Numbered from the stretch's first letter, positions 47,975 through 60,370 are shown. The stretch: DNA of 64,000 nt from Corylus avellana (GCF_901000735.1 NC_081545.1:26116913-26180912); one strand, 5' to 3'. The notes: generated by a model not told the origin, from the sequence alone. Program-made: numbers and translations.

Positions 47975-48165
47975 CACATGGTCCCATTAATTTACTCTCC
48001 TTACATACCATGCATGAGAGGGATTAGGATTCAAGTGTTGTCCATATTAAATCGTACAAAATTAATAATGTATATGGTTCATAAGTCAGCTCATAATTAA
48101 TTAAATTGACAAATCAACTTTTTTGATTAATTATTTTACCAATTATCGTTGAATAATGTTATTTA
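47975..48165. repeat. Diverged direct repeat, copy B
   Basis: Partner of 46990-47180. Short similarity blocks are in the same order with several indels. Confidence 0.6.
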
Positions 48166-49308
48166 ATAAATCGTCGTACAACTTGATGATGTAACGGTAA
48201 GAATCCGCCCTTTGACCCGGGCAAATGATGAGGTTTGGCAGTTGGGTTGTGGTTACACGTGGATTTTTAGGTACAAATTGCATTAGTGGGAGGATAAGTG
48301 GGGCAGTAGCAATTCCCTGCCCGGAGCAACTTCTCCTAACTTCCACTTGATATGGACTTGCGTGATGTTTGGGCATGTATCACCACCCTAACTAGAATGC
48401 ACCAAATTTTGAGTGGATTTAGGTAAACTTGCCAAGGATGAAATTAAACCATAATTATGAAGAGCATGTGCGGTACCCAACTCCCATCCAAGTTGAACCT
48501 AATTTTCTTTTATTCATAAGGATTGAGATTTTCAGCAATTAATTGTTTAAATTGTTAGCAATTGACTATTTCGGCAACTAATGCTGGGAAAAAATTAAAG
48601 TTCGTGGTATATTTTTGCGGTTACATGTTTTGGTTAGGGTTTATCAAACTTGGTGTTATAATATGTATGGACGCCAATTGCTGTGTGAAGTAAAAATAAA
48701 ATTTCGTTGCAGTAGGGCTAGTAATTTTGATACTGCCCGCAAATTTAATATGAACTCAACACGAAATTACTGGGTTTGAGTTAATGAAGTCTAATCCGTT
48801 TTATTAAATGAGTTAGGTTAAAGTTGACACGTATAGTTTTATACTCATATCTCGATACGATCTGAACTTAACACGCGACATTTAGGGCTGTCAATTTTTT
48901 ACATAATCCGTGAACCCCAAACAAACCCAACATAAATTTAAGGAGTTATGATTAAATTGTTTGACTCATTTAATTAAATAAGTAAAGGGTTAACTTATAT
49001 AACCTTTCTTTTCTTTTCTTTTTTCTTTTTTGAAGTGAACTTATATAATTTTATACCTCTATATCAACACAATCCAAACTCGACACTCAAATACAAATAG
49101 TCACTCCTATATAGTAATATTGATAAATCCTTAAGTTTAGGTGTTTTTACAATGAGAAATGCCACATGCACTCCCAAGTGTGCATTCCTTGATGGGACGG
49201 TAAAATTACTATTAAATTTTAAATGGATAAAAAATTAGACCATAATTTTTATTGTCATGCCAGAGAGAATGCAATTGAGAATTTATCAAAATTAGATAGA
49301 ATTGATTC
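48166..49308. other. Intergenic stretch with dispersed-repeat fragments
   Basis: No gene is seen. 48719-48990 (GGGCTGTCAATTTTTTACAT, then ACCC and AACGGG-like segments) resembles fragments near 51380-51490 and 55560-55850, probably pieces of one old dispersed repeat. Confidence 0.35.
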
Positions 49309-50020
49309 AAGGAAAATTATATATAAACTCTTTAGGTCAACGCGCCTTCATTATAAACTCCCTAGGTGATTTTTTTTTTTTTTTTTTTTTTTTTAGAAAT
49401 TGACTATCTGAGTCAATCGAAACTACAATAAACTCCTTACAGTAAAAATTTTTTAACAGCCGTTAGGGTCACTCAAAACTCCCTATTTTATCTGATTAAA
49501 ATATTAATTTTTTATTAATTTAATTTTAAAAATTAAATCTTAAAAAAAAATAAAAATTGAAGCGCCACCCTTGGCCACCCTCAGAACCCCCTATGGGGTG
49601 GCTTACGGCCACCCCAGGGGTGGTTTGCCCACCCTAAGGTGGCCTGCGGCCACCCCAGACCCCCAATGGGGTCCGCTCGCGGCCACCTCCAGGTGGTTTG
49701 GAGGCCACCCCAAGCCACCCCCTTGGGGGTTTGGAGTGGCCCGCAGGTCACCCCAAATCACCCCTGGCCACCCTTCAATTTTTTTATTATTATTTTTTTA
49801 AAAGATTTAATTTTTTTAATTAAATTAATAAAAAATTAATATTTTAATCAGGTAAAACGGGGAGTTTTGAGTAATCCTAACAGTTGTTAAAAATTTTTGA
49901 CGGTAAGAAGTTTATTGTAGTTTCGATTGACCTAGAGAGTCAATTTCTGAAAGAAAAAAAACACCTAAGAAGTTTTTAATGAAGGCGCGTTGATCTAAAG
50001 AGTTATATATAATTTCCCTT
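49309..50020. mobile_element. Foldback element with ~240-bp arms and a GC-rich core (712 bp)
   Basis: The left arm begins AAGGAAAATTATATATAAAC and the complement of the right arm AAGGGAAATTATATATAACT. Both continue with TCAACGCGCCTTCATT, the TTGACT/AGTCAA block, CAATAAACTCCTTAC / CAATAAACTTCTTAC and GTTTTGAGT/ACTCAAAAC. The core (49560-49775) is strikingly GC-rich and made of GGCCACCCC / GGGGTGGC units. The open frames in it are low-complexity artefacts. Superfamily unassigned; target duplication not evident. Confidence 0.8.
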
Positions 50021-50726
50021 AATTCAATTATGAAATAATTGAGAAGAAAATATCACCAAATTAATGGAATGAACTATATATATCTCCAGTACTGATATCA
50101 AATCGTCCTCAAATAGTCATAGCATATATCTAGAATAGGGATTGGGTTGAACGTTGAAGTTCGTTCAATTCTTTTGTCCATGTACTTTTCAATAGAAAAA
50201 GAAAGTGGGAGGGATTAATTTTAAAGGATTTGAATATTCTTGGTGATCTGACACGTAACAAATGTAACAACCACATCAAAAGGTATTAGTCAGCTTCATT
50301 AAGAACCCTAGTCTTCCTAATTAATTAATTAACAAGTTGGATTACTTTATCATCATATGCCCAGCAAATCCCCAAAAAAAAAAAAAAAAAAACTTATTAA
50401 AAAATCCAAAACGTTAAACTTTTGAACAGCATACATATATATCATATTTCAAATATGATATATAAAATGAATAATAATAATAATAATAATAAAAGATGCC
50501 TTAGCGAAAATAGTAAGTTATGTGTTGATTATGCGAAGATGGGTAGACCTACCAAACAATAACATGATCGGACGGTGATTAATATTAATTTAGTATGAGA
50601 AAGAAAAAAGCCACGTGTAAGGAACCTTAGAATATATAGGGTCCACTAAGAATGGTGGATCTCTCTCCACACCAACTTAAAAAAGAATCACATAATAAGT
50701 TCCAAGTTGGATTTGTATAAAACTGA
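50021..50726. other. AT-rich spacer
   Basis: No gene. It contains an A run (50374-50391) and an AAT microsatellite (about 50470-50491). Confidence 0.45.
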
Positions 50727-51073
50727 GAGCATTCCCAATGGAAGAGCCAAATGTTACTTTTATTTAGAATAGCTCTTCAAATGTTCAAAAAACCTCTCAC
50801 ATTGGATGAGCCAAAAATATATGTAAAATAGATATTTGATTAGAAGAGCTAAAAAAAAAGTTAAATGTAGCAGCACTTTTTAAGGGAGCCATTTTATTTT
50901 TTAGTGTTTCTCTCTCCTGCTTTATCTTTTTCCCAAATCTTTTCCCACCTTTTTTTTAGAAATATAGCTAATCGGATGTGGAGACACTTAAAAATGGCTT
51001 AGCTAAACTAGATAAAAGTGAGTTTTGAAGAGCTATTTTACATAAAAATATGGCTCTTCCATTGGGAATGCTC
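50727..51073. mobile_element. Tourist-like MITE (PIF/Harbinger), 347 bp
   Basis: Inverted ends of at least 22 bp: GAGCATTCCCAATGGAAGAG on the left, with the complement of the right end identical over the same bases. The 3-bp duplication TGA lies at 50724-50726 and 51074-51076. No coding capacity. The near-perfect ends suggest a fairly young insertion. Confidence 0.9.
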
Positions 51074-51486
51074 TGAGGCTGGTAGGATTTAGTGCGTGCT
51101 GATTTGAGCATAAATTCATCCAAGAGGAATTCCTACTCAGCTCTTTTGACCCCCTTAAAGATTAACTTTATCACATCGTTCTCTTTTCTTTTCTTTTCTT
51201 TTGTGCATATCATTAAATTAGAAAATAAAATTAAAAGAATCATTTTTCCCTGGAAAATTAAATTAAAAAAAAAAATTATATCTCTTTGATTTGAAAAAAA
51301 AAAAATGTAGTAATTCAACGGATGGGCAAATATGGGTAAAAATATGTCGTTTGTCGAGCTTAAGTCGTATCGAGGAATGAGTATAAGAATATATAGGTCG
51401 ACCCTAATTCCGATTTATTTAATCAAACGGGTTAGACCTCTCAACTTCAACTTGTTAATTTCATTTTGGGTTCGTATAGGATTCGA
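51074..51486. other. AT-rich spacer
   Basis: No gene. 51380-51480 resembles the dispersed repeat at 55690-55830 (CGACCCTAATT / CAACCCTAATT, then GTTAGACCTCTCAACTT / GTCAGACCTTTAATCTT). Confidence 0.4.
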
Positions 51487-51697
51487 GCCCGTTTGGGAGT
51501 GCGATTTTAAAAATTGCATTTTTTAAATCGTCACTTTTTAAAATCGCACAGGGTTTGGTAAAATATGTTAAAATCGCACAGAATTTTTCCTCGATTTTAA
51601 AATTTGCGTTTTTAAAATCGTAATCTCAAACGCTCCAAACTTGCGATTGGGTTTTAAAACGTAGATTATTTCTTTAAAAACGCACACCCAAACGGGC
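51487..51697. mobile_element. Short MITE with GCCCGTTTGGG ends (211 bp)
   Basis: The left end is GCCCGTTTGGGAGTGCGATTTT-like (first 20 bases clear); the complement of the right end is GCCCGTTTGGGTGTGCG. The interior repeats TTTTAAAATCGCA and its complement several times. No target duplication was found. Confidence 0.75.
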
Positions 51698-52952
51698 TTG
51701 TATAAAAAATTATGAGCTTAAGTAAAATCATTTGGTTGGGTTTGTCAACAGCCCTAATTGGTCTCCGTAGATCAAATACGCAAAAATTGAATTAGCTATG
51801 ATCGTGACGCCGATGTATAAATAATTTGATAAATCCTTAGTAAATTTGTGAGAGATTCAAAACTAACTACTATAATATTATAACGGAGGGCAAAGTTTTT
51901 CTCCAAACCCATTGAAATGAGTTATTGTTTTACAAATTATAGGGCTTAATTAATAAGTTTGAAATATTTCTTTTTATTTTTTTTTTTCCTTTTTGATAAG
52001 TTGAACTAATTCCATGACTTATCTTCTTAAAAGGATGGAAGATACGTTAAAAAGAAAAAGAACAAACACTTGCATCTAGAAGCTTACTGTCAATATTTGG
52101 GGCTGAAGGGAGCCAATCAAATTGCAGAATTCGTTGATTATTTGTGAGAGGTAGCGTCGCCTTAATATTTCCAAGAATGTAAATAATTGAGATTGGAGAA
52201 GGAATCTAAGCATAGCATTAGCATCTGTGTGATTGGAGGAGGGAGAAGGAAGAGATGATGATGAGAGAGACACATGTGACATGTTTGGGAGGTAGGTAAC
52301 CGAATCTCTGATTAAAAGAATACAAAAAAGAAACAGTTGGTTTGTTAAAAGGTGGGGGAGAGAGAGTCAAAAGGGAAGGTCATGTGCATGCTGCATAGGA
52401 TAGGAAGGTATGGGAATGGGATTCCTGCATTAATGGGATTATGGGAATGGGATTTAGTTTTAAAGCCAGCCAAACAAGAATTCATTTTCAAGAAAATGTC
52501 CACCTAGATCGATCTGCTGCTACCTAAGCTTGCTTCCTCTTTTAATTTGCTTTTCTGCTTTAATTTTTATATATTAATATAGAAAAAAAAAAATAGACCC
52601 ATATATACATGTAATTATATGTTTCTTAAAGTATAAACAAAGTGTTAATTTTGTAAAGATTAAGAATAGAGTGCATGTGCATGCACATCTATATATTAAT
52701 AATACACAGTGCAGATGGTCTTAGCTAGGCCTATTTTAGTGAAGAAGCAACACACACCTGACAAACCTCCTGGCTCCACCTAATCATCTAACTAATTGCA
52801 TGGCTGGTTGATTAATGTTTTTCTCTTGTATTTTTAATGTTTCTCATATATTAACTGTTTTTTATTTTTTTATTTTTTTTTAGCGTATTTCGTAGAGTAA
52901 TGCCGCCATGGCCTTGTATTTTACTTGCAAGCCTTACACGCTGACCCAACAA
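51698..52952. other. Intergenic stretch
   Basis: No gene is seen. A minus-strand Ser-rich frame (52076-52282) has no family resemblance. Confidence 0.4.
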
Positions 52953-53093
52953 CGGAAAGGGTGAAATAGAAATGAGTCATTTAGGCAAAAGGTGAAATAT
53001 AGTTGTCTTTATATTAAAAGATAGGAACAATATTGTCTCAATTGTCCCACCTTTTTGCCTAAATGACTCTTCTCCATTTCATTTGCCCTTCCC
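52953..53093. mobile_element. Short hairpin MITE (about 141 bp)
   Basis: The left arm contains GAGTCATTTAGGCAAAAGGTG and the right arm its near-perfect complement (CACCTTTTTGCCTAAATGACTC; first 20 matched), with outer GGGTGAAAT / ATTTGCCC similarity. It would fold into a long hairpin if transcribed. Confidence 0.75.
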
Positions 53094-53162
53094 CCAAGAA
53101 CAGCTGATTAACAGATTAGGTGCGGAACAAACTGATTTGGTCAAATTTAATGTAGTCTGTTC

Positions 53163-53335
53163 GGGGAGTAATTTTAAAAGTTACTCTTGTATTTTTTTTT
53201 TTTGTCACTTTATGAATGAAGTAATTTTTAAAATTATTATTTGATCAAAATTCAATAATGATTAATCATAACTCCAATAACGATTTTAGAAGGTACGTCA
53301 CTTTTAGAGTGATAGTCTTATAGAAATTAAATTGA
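53163..53335. repeat. Relative of the MITE at 56396
   Basis: Shares the central block TCAAAATTCAATAATGATTA / TCAAAATCCAATAATGATTA and weakly conserved ends. The arms are degraded. Confidence 0.5.
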
Positions 53336-54137
53336 ATTTTTTTTTTCCAATAACCCAATTTATAAAAAAAAATTATATTTATTTAAATAAATAAATCTCT
53401 TATAAATTCTCTCTCATTATTTGTTTCAATTATTAGGCTTTCAACAGCAAATTGCTGTGAATGGTTATATCCCTGCTGAGATGCTAGCCGTCTCTGGTAC
53501 CTGCAGTCCATGATAAGAAGGTCGAAATTGAATTAAATTGCAGGCTTTCTGACTGCCACGAAGACAAAAGTCCTCGTCTTCTTCATAAAGCAGGCAGGGT
53601 CGAGATGGTCAATTAGTCACCTACAGGAATAGATCGGTCCTCCCTTCCACTGGCCTATTTCTGCCTTATTAATCCTCTTTCATTATCATCATTGAACGCC
53701 CATGTCAATAGGTTAAACGGTAGCTGTGCTTTTACTTAATTTCAACACCCACTATGCATATCATTTATTAACATGGTAATTGGTAAAGTAGGTTTCTCAA
53801 AACCAGATTTTTACCACGTAAAAATTATCATTAATATATCTTATACAAATTAATTTTTACTATCACGTAAAAAGAGCACATGTGACATTTCACTTTATAC
53901 GTCATCCCATCCAGAAGCTGCCCACCTGCTACGAAGTCATTACTTCTATTACACAATCATATGATTCATATTGTCTTTTTACCGACATGCTATATTCTCC
54001 AAAGGGGTGGGTTCCGACTTGTCACTTCCACGTCAAACAGGTAATAGTCAAGCCTGATGTTTTGGGTAGCTTTTTGAGCGGTGGAAAAAAAATAAAAAAT
54101 TATTACGTGATATTATTGCTCACATTAATTATTATAT
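53336..54137. other. Intergenic stretch
   Basis: No gene is seen; less AT-rich between about 53440 and 53720, without recognisable coding sequence. Confidence 0.4.
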
Positions 54138-54623
54138 CGAAAAAAAAATATAATTTAACCTTAAACTACTAGTCGTCTTCATTTTAGCGTCTTAATGTTT
54201 AAAAAGTAATAAAATAACTTTTAAATTATCAAAAAGTTACAATTTGACTACTCCGTTAGTCAACACCGTCAAATAGGATAAAAAATGCAAAACGACGTCA
54301 TTTTTTAAGATTAAATTACTAAAATGCCTATGGCGAGCCACCCCTAAATGTTATTACCCTTTTTTTTTTTTTCCCCTCAAAATGACGTTATTTTGGAAGG
54401 CATTTTTTAAATTGATTTTTTTTTTTTTGCGAAATGGTATTTTAGTAACTTAACCTTGTCAAAACGACATGTATTGAATTTTCATTCTATTTGACGGTAA
54501 TGACTAACGGAGTGGCCAAATTGCAACTAGTTAGTAGTTTGGAGGTTATTTTATCACTTTTTAAATATTAAGGAGCTAAAATAAAAATGACTGATAGTTT
54601 GAGGGGCTAAATAATATTTTTCC
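54138..54623. mobile_element. Long-TIR foldback element, candidate Mutator-like (486 bp)
   Basis: Arms of about 150 bp: AACCTTAAACTACTAG ... TTTAGC ... CAATTTGACTACTCCGTTAG on the left; on the right the complement of CTAACGGAGTGGCCAAATTG ... AGTTTGAGGGGCTAAAT. A 9-bp duplication, TTATTATAT, lies at 54129-54137 and 54624-54632, though this AT-rich word could match by chance. The centre has AAAACGACGTCATTTT-type palindromes and a short GCGAGCCACCCC segment. A half-copy lies at 5205-5378. Confidence 0.75.
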
Positions 54624-54639
54624 TTATTATATATATAAA

Positions 54640-56395
54640 TAATTTTCAACTAATTTATTTTGCATCCAACATTTTTGTAAACTAAAAATAAAAAACAACC
54701 TCAAAACATATTAACAAACATAGCCGATTACTTGCTTTGATTTGCATCCATAAAACGTGCAAGATGCACCAATAAACAAAAAAGAACATGGGTGGCGGGG
54801 GGGAGAGAAATTTTTCATTACATTATGTAGAATTTGAAGGATTTTAAAACGGATAATGTGGGGGATCTGAATTAATGAAGTCAATTAATTTGAGTTAATC
54901 ATTCTAATTTTATAATCCGACTCGATGACATCATCATCGTTCCATGTGAGATATCTTTTTAGGAAAGCAAGCCAAACCGCACCTTCTTTTCGTGAAACGA
55001 GCTCATCTGTGCAACACGTGTCACCTGGGGGAGCAATAATGAAGCTTGCTAAATGCCTTGGCGTGGTGAGTGAAGCAGTTCCCATTTTGGCTCCCACCAA
55101 AGCAAAACGACAGGGGAATAGGAAGAGAGACAGTGGATAAACTCTACCAACCTGGAACTTGGAAGAGACACGGCAATAGGATAGGAGAACGTGATGATTG
55201 GTGAAGGTTGGTAGACGGTGACGTTTAATATCGCAACTATCTCTGTCTCTTATCATGAATTTAGGTGGGGCCTACTTTTGTGGTGCCTTTTTCTTTTTCT
55301 TTTTTTCTCTTTGTAGTTATTGATTCTATCTAACTATTCCCATTCCCATTTGTGTAATTAATATATTACATAAATATGAGACGGCCAAGTTGTTATATTG
55401 GTGGGATCTTGTTCTAGAAGGCCAGACATGACTCACGTTACCTGTACCTAATTTGGCTGCCACTTTTGTTTAATTCAAGAATGTGACTCTTCCGGTGTCA
55501 ACCCTTTCCACCCAATCTACCTTATGTCACAGCCTACATTATGTCACGGCCTACTGGCGTGTTGGGTTTAAAGCTGTATTGAAATTTGAGTATAAGATTT
55601 TATGGGCTAATTTTAATTTGATATATTTAATTAAACATATTAGATTCATCAATTTCATCAATTCTAACTAGTTAGTTTCGTGGGTCGTGTCAAAAACTGT
55701 TGAGACATTAATATAAAACAATAGAGATCAACCCTAATTTGACCAATTTAGTTAAACATGTCAGACCTTTAATCTTAACATTTTAATTTTGTGTTGAGTT
55801 AATATCATGTTCGCGAGTCTTGTTTATTCATTTTGTGGATTGAAATTTCGTTGTTAGCAATTTAAACAGTAATTGTGAAATAGCTCGTATGAGTAGTTTT
55901 TTTTTTTTTTTTACTCTTATTTTCAGTCCCTCTTTTTTTTAAAAAAAATAATAATAATATCCACGAATTATCAAGAAAATACAAAAAAATAAAAAATAAA
56001 ACATCCAAACCATAACATTTTCCTATTAAAAAATAAAAAATGTTAGGAATCAATAAGTTCGTATCTTAAAAAATATTAAAGTTACGAGTCAGATCTAATG
56101 TCTTTTTCGTATTCAATAGTATTAATTGAGAGGAAGTCCTTTAAGTTTTCCCTCTCCATTTTTTCTTTGAATTGTGATGGCAATAATTTTTTTTCTTCAT
56201 TTTTTTATTTTAAATGTAGTCATGGTGTATATGAAGAGGATTGCTAAAAGCCTTAAATAATAGTAAAATGTATATGACTTATCATGTGAGATATTTTCCA
56301 ATTTCAACAACTAGATGTAATTATCTCCAAAAGTCTTCAAATTTATTAAAAACTTAATTATCTTTAGCGTAGCTAATTAATTGCTACATCAATAG
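54640..56395. other. Intergenic stretch with a GC-balanced patch
   Basis: The 54900-55250 patch is less AT-rich and contains ACACGTGTCACCTGG (CACGTG near 55016). It has open frames on both strands (71 and 123 residues) that match no family I know. The rest is AT-rich, with dispersed-repeat fragments at 55560-55850. Confidence 0.4.
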
Positions 56396-56578
56396 TACAA
56401 GTAATTCTACAAGTCTCTCTTGTGTTCCTCTTGAGTCCCTCTAAGTGATGTGGCTATTAAAATCACCATTTAATCAAAATCCAATAATGATTAATCATAA
56501 GCCCTATAGTGATTTTAATAGTCATATCATTTTTTGAGGGATTCAATGAGGACACAAGAGAAACATCTAAAATTACTC
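56396..56578. mobile_element. Foldback MITE with ~75-bp arms
   Basis: The left arm has AGTAATTCTACAAGTCTCTC, then TTGTGTTCCTC, and the complement of the right arm has AGTAATTTTAGATGTTTCTC, then TTGTGTCCTC; both end near TATTAAAATCAC. A short CAATAG flank is present on both sides. Confidence 0.75.
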
Positions 56579-58190
56579 CAATAGCAAAGGTCAACAATTA
56601 TGACTCCCTCACGGCAAATTAAGAAATACTTACCAGAATTACCAACATTTGGAGAGTCAATATTTTTTCATTAGGTGAAAATTTTAAATAAATAAAACAA
56701 TTAGTTTAAACACATTTGTTGGTAATATTTTCCCAAGAAGATAATCTATATATTATCTGGAAGAGATAAGAGATTGACCAAAGTTTTTTTTTCTTTGAAT
56801 AGTAATAAAACCTCAAGGCAAGTTTTACTGCATTGTTTGGTAAGAGTCCATTACTATTCATTCTAAAAATTTAACTCTTAATATTCTTACTTTTTACATT
56901 ACATTAATCATTTTTATTATTATTCAAATAAAAAAGATACAAAAAAAAAAAAATCACTTTTATATACCAAATATTATTATTTTTTTCTCACATCAATCAA
57001 TTTTTGTTACAATTCCTGTCCACTAAACAGTAATTGTCCAATGTCAAACGAAGCCGTCTTTAAGTTATTAATAGTTAAAGCAATACGATATTCATAAATT
57101 CATTATTAATACAAATGAACCATCAAAAGCCCTAAAAGAATAAATTTTACCTTTCAACCCTAAATTATTAGTTGCAATTAAACTAACTAACAAGATGAAA
57201 AAAAAAAAAAAAACCCTAAACTACTATAATATTCATTATTCAATATAAATAAGCAAGCCGATCCATGACATTTAATTTTGTGTTTGTTTGTCAAATTATC
57301 AGATAAAAGAAACCCATATTTAGGGTCTAAATAGTTTTTTTTTTTTTTTTTTTTTACTTACCTTCATATTATAGAAGAAAAAAAAAATCAAATTTTCCCT
57401 AAATCAATATTTCCTTCGTTTTATTTTCTTGTTGTTTCCTTTTTTCTTTCATCTCTCTCTCATGTTCTAGTAAACGGAATTCATATTTAATTTGTTCAGA
57501 TTGCAAGGAGCCCTATTATAAAAATAAAAATAAAAAAAATCTCATATATAGTTGACCTACAATATTTTAATTCAAAAAAAAAGGAAATTTCAAATCCCTC
57601 AAATATCATATATATTTATATATATCCCAAAATTCTTGCAAACTTAAGTGTGGACAAGTGCCCCCCACTCACCATAATTAAGGTGGCTTCTTCGGTGGTC
57701 ACATGCTATATTATTTGACAAACTCCCCAAGAAATGCTCCAAACCCTAGCCAAGGGATATGCCGTCCAATAGAAGCGAGATTACCAATCTGACCCTACCT
57801 TATAGGGGAACGGGAAAACAAATAATTGCACCAAAAAAAAAAAAACCCTAAATATAAACTTTCAGTGACACAACTAATTAATTAGTTATATTATGCACCT
57901 AATTTTTTTTTTTTTAAAAAATAATTATTAAATTATTAAATTCACATGCATGCGTAAGCTTCACAACACTTTGCTCCCTCCCACGACAATACAAAATTTT
58001 GAGTAATTCTAAGTAGTTTATTTGTTTTCGCATACCACATTTTTCTTTTTATAAATAGTAATCATAAAGAAATAGAACAAAATGTAGCCTATAAGATTTT
58101 AACCAGTAAATGTAAATTATAAACCGAACAATGTAAATTTTTTGTATTTATTTTCTTTATTCCGCTATTGTCTTTATTTTTCCATTCGAT
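56579..58190. other. AT-rich intergenic stretch
   Basis: No gene is seen. Several A or T runs (57196, 57335). A modestly GC-richer part at 57645-57800 is unassigned. Confidence 0.4.
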
Positions 58191-58345
58191 TATGATTTTT
58201 TCTTTTCACAGATCTAAGCTCAAGTGGAGTGTGCCCCACACGAAGGGGAGAAGCAGACCTAGATCCTCCTCCGGTGAAGGGGTGGCTGCCGCCACCTTTA
58301 GAGGATCTCTAGCTTCCCTCTATTATACACAATTTCATAAAATTA
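58191..58345 (+). other. GC-richer fragment of unknown origin
   Basis: Holds GGGGTGGCTGCCGCCACC (an imperfect palindrome) and an A-rich tail from 58369. Possibly part of an old retroelement leader, but nothing identifies it. Confidence 0.3.
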
Positions 58346-58399
58346 TAAGACACAGAATGATACTTTAAAAAAAAAAAAAAAAAAAAAATCTTTTTACAA

Positions 58400-60370
58400 A
58401 CATGGGTCTTGAGAAAGAAGTTTAGAATTGTATAACATGATTATTCTTTTATTTCTTTTTCTGGTCTAGGAAATTCTTATAAAATGAATGAAGCCCGCTT
58501 TCTGGACCCTATCGTAGAAAGGAATGGGCTGAGCATAACAAAGTGAAAATCTTCCCAAAAGCCCATTTACTGCTGCAGATTGCTGAACCATAGTGCAGAG
58601 AAATTTTTTTTTTTTTAAAAAAAACACGTGGTAGCTAAGCCCAAAATAATTTTCTTAATGGGTCTCATTTTGTAAAATGGGTTTAAGTCGATCCATTCTG
58701 TGAGGCCTACTATAACCGTGGCTATGTTGTGGGCTTTACTTACTTTTTTATTATTATAATCATCTCTTTAATTATCTCAAGTGCTGAATACATCTCATAA
58801 TCTGCACAAAGCATGTGTTATAACAAATAATTTTTTTAATATTTATTTTGTGAGTGGCACATGTCATAATATGATCAGTGTTGGCGTGACATTTGACCTT
58901 CGTACAAAAATTTGAAATAGAAGTTGGGTCCATGGAATTTTTTTTTTCTTTTTTTTTTGCTAGTGAACTATTAGTAAAATTTTATACCGGAAATAGCTTA
59001 TTGCAAATCGATGTAACCATAAGAAATTGGTTTTGCATGTTTACCTTATTCTTTTATGATATGGGAAACTTGTGTGAAGTGTAATAGTTCAATAGGGGAT
59101 CTTCCACTTACCACACCACCCCTTATTGGTAGGTCGGTATTTTTATCGGGTTTTTTTGGACAATCAGTAGTACTATAGCCAACAAGCAAGTGACGATGAC
59201 GGTTGATAAGTATGAATGGTTATTGCCGATGGGTGAGCATTGAGAGTGAAAGATACTCAAAGAGGGCGAGAGGCCGGTTGCATGAAGTGAGAGAGAATTG
59301 AGATTTAGAGCATTGAGAGGTAGAGATGGGGTTGAGCTTTGACAACCTTTGAGAATAGAATGAACATATATTGTCATCTTAAAACGACATTGTTTTTTGT
59401 CGGTAAAAACAACGCCGTTTTAAGTAAGCACGTACTAATTACTAACCATAAGACCCATAAGTTTGATCAATTGTCGTTGCTTTAAGGCCTTTTGTGTATG
59501 TACTTGTGAAGTTTATGTCCTACATTGATAAAGTATAAAAAAAAAAATAGTACTTAATAATGGATCCAATTTCATTAGCTTAGACTTTTTGAGCTAAAAA
59601 GTTGTATCATAATATGTATATTATTTACTTACTATTGTCTTCAAAATTTTGTAAATGTTCACTTTCTAAATTATTAATAATTGATGAAAATATAAATGAA
59701 AGGGTATGAAGGATTTAATATTTAATTGTGATTTTCTAAATTACATCGGATTCCCGGAAAAAGTGAGCATTTTTCTAAAGAGGCCTACCTACTATATCCA
59801 ATGGAAATATGTTGGGCTTTTAAACTTGACAATTGCGTGACAGGTGACTCCGACACAGAGAGAGAGAGTGAAGAAAAGAAAGGAGCCATCATTTTCCAGG
59901 CGGATATGTCCTGGACTGGACAGCAAATGGGCTCCTCAATCTTTGGACAACAAAGAGTGGAGGATATATTAATTTTAGTTAATTTATAATAAGAAATTCT
60001 AATTTTGTTAGAAACAAAATAAAAAAAAAGGACACCTTTATTTCAATTTTACATAGCGGTTGAGAAAAAAAAAAAAAAAAAAAGCCAAGCGTGTTAGGGC
60101 AATGATCTGATGGCTTTGGTAAGATGACGTGTCAAGATCAGAGTAAAACCATGAGTCGGAAGCCTTCCGTTGTGTGATGAAGCCGCGCTGCAGGGAATAA
60201 TTGCTCCTTACATTATTAATTGGCTGTAATAATCTTTGTCTCACAGGGTCAGGTAAAAAGTTGTCTTGTCTCTGCCATACTCTTCTCCCAAAATCCGTGA
60301 CACGCAGACCATCGCAAACAAAAAACAAAACAAAAGAGAAAACATTACAATGAGGACGCATTCATTACAC
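58400..60370. other. Intergenic stretch
   Basis: No convincing gene. A small hairpin at about 59376-59422 (CTTAAAACGACATTGTTTTT against CAACGCCGTTTTAAG) is the only clear structure. A 107-residue minus-strand frame (60361-60038) has no family resemblance. Confidence 0.4.

Noticed and set aside
46990..48165. Intact LTR retrotransposon
   Set aside because: The repeats are too diverged, no gag or pol sequence lies between them, and no TG..CA ends or target duplication are evident.
49571..49839. Pro/Gly-rich open frame
   Set aside because: A composition artefact of the GGCCACCC core of a foldback element.
54885..55256. 123-residue minus-strand frame in a GC-balanced patch
   Set aside because: No family resemblance and overlapping open frames on both strands; kept only as an unassigned patch.
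60038..60361. 107-residue minus-strand frame
   Set aside because: No recognisable domain; it ends in a homopolymer of Phe from an A run, and there is no supporting gene structure.
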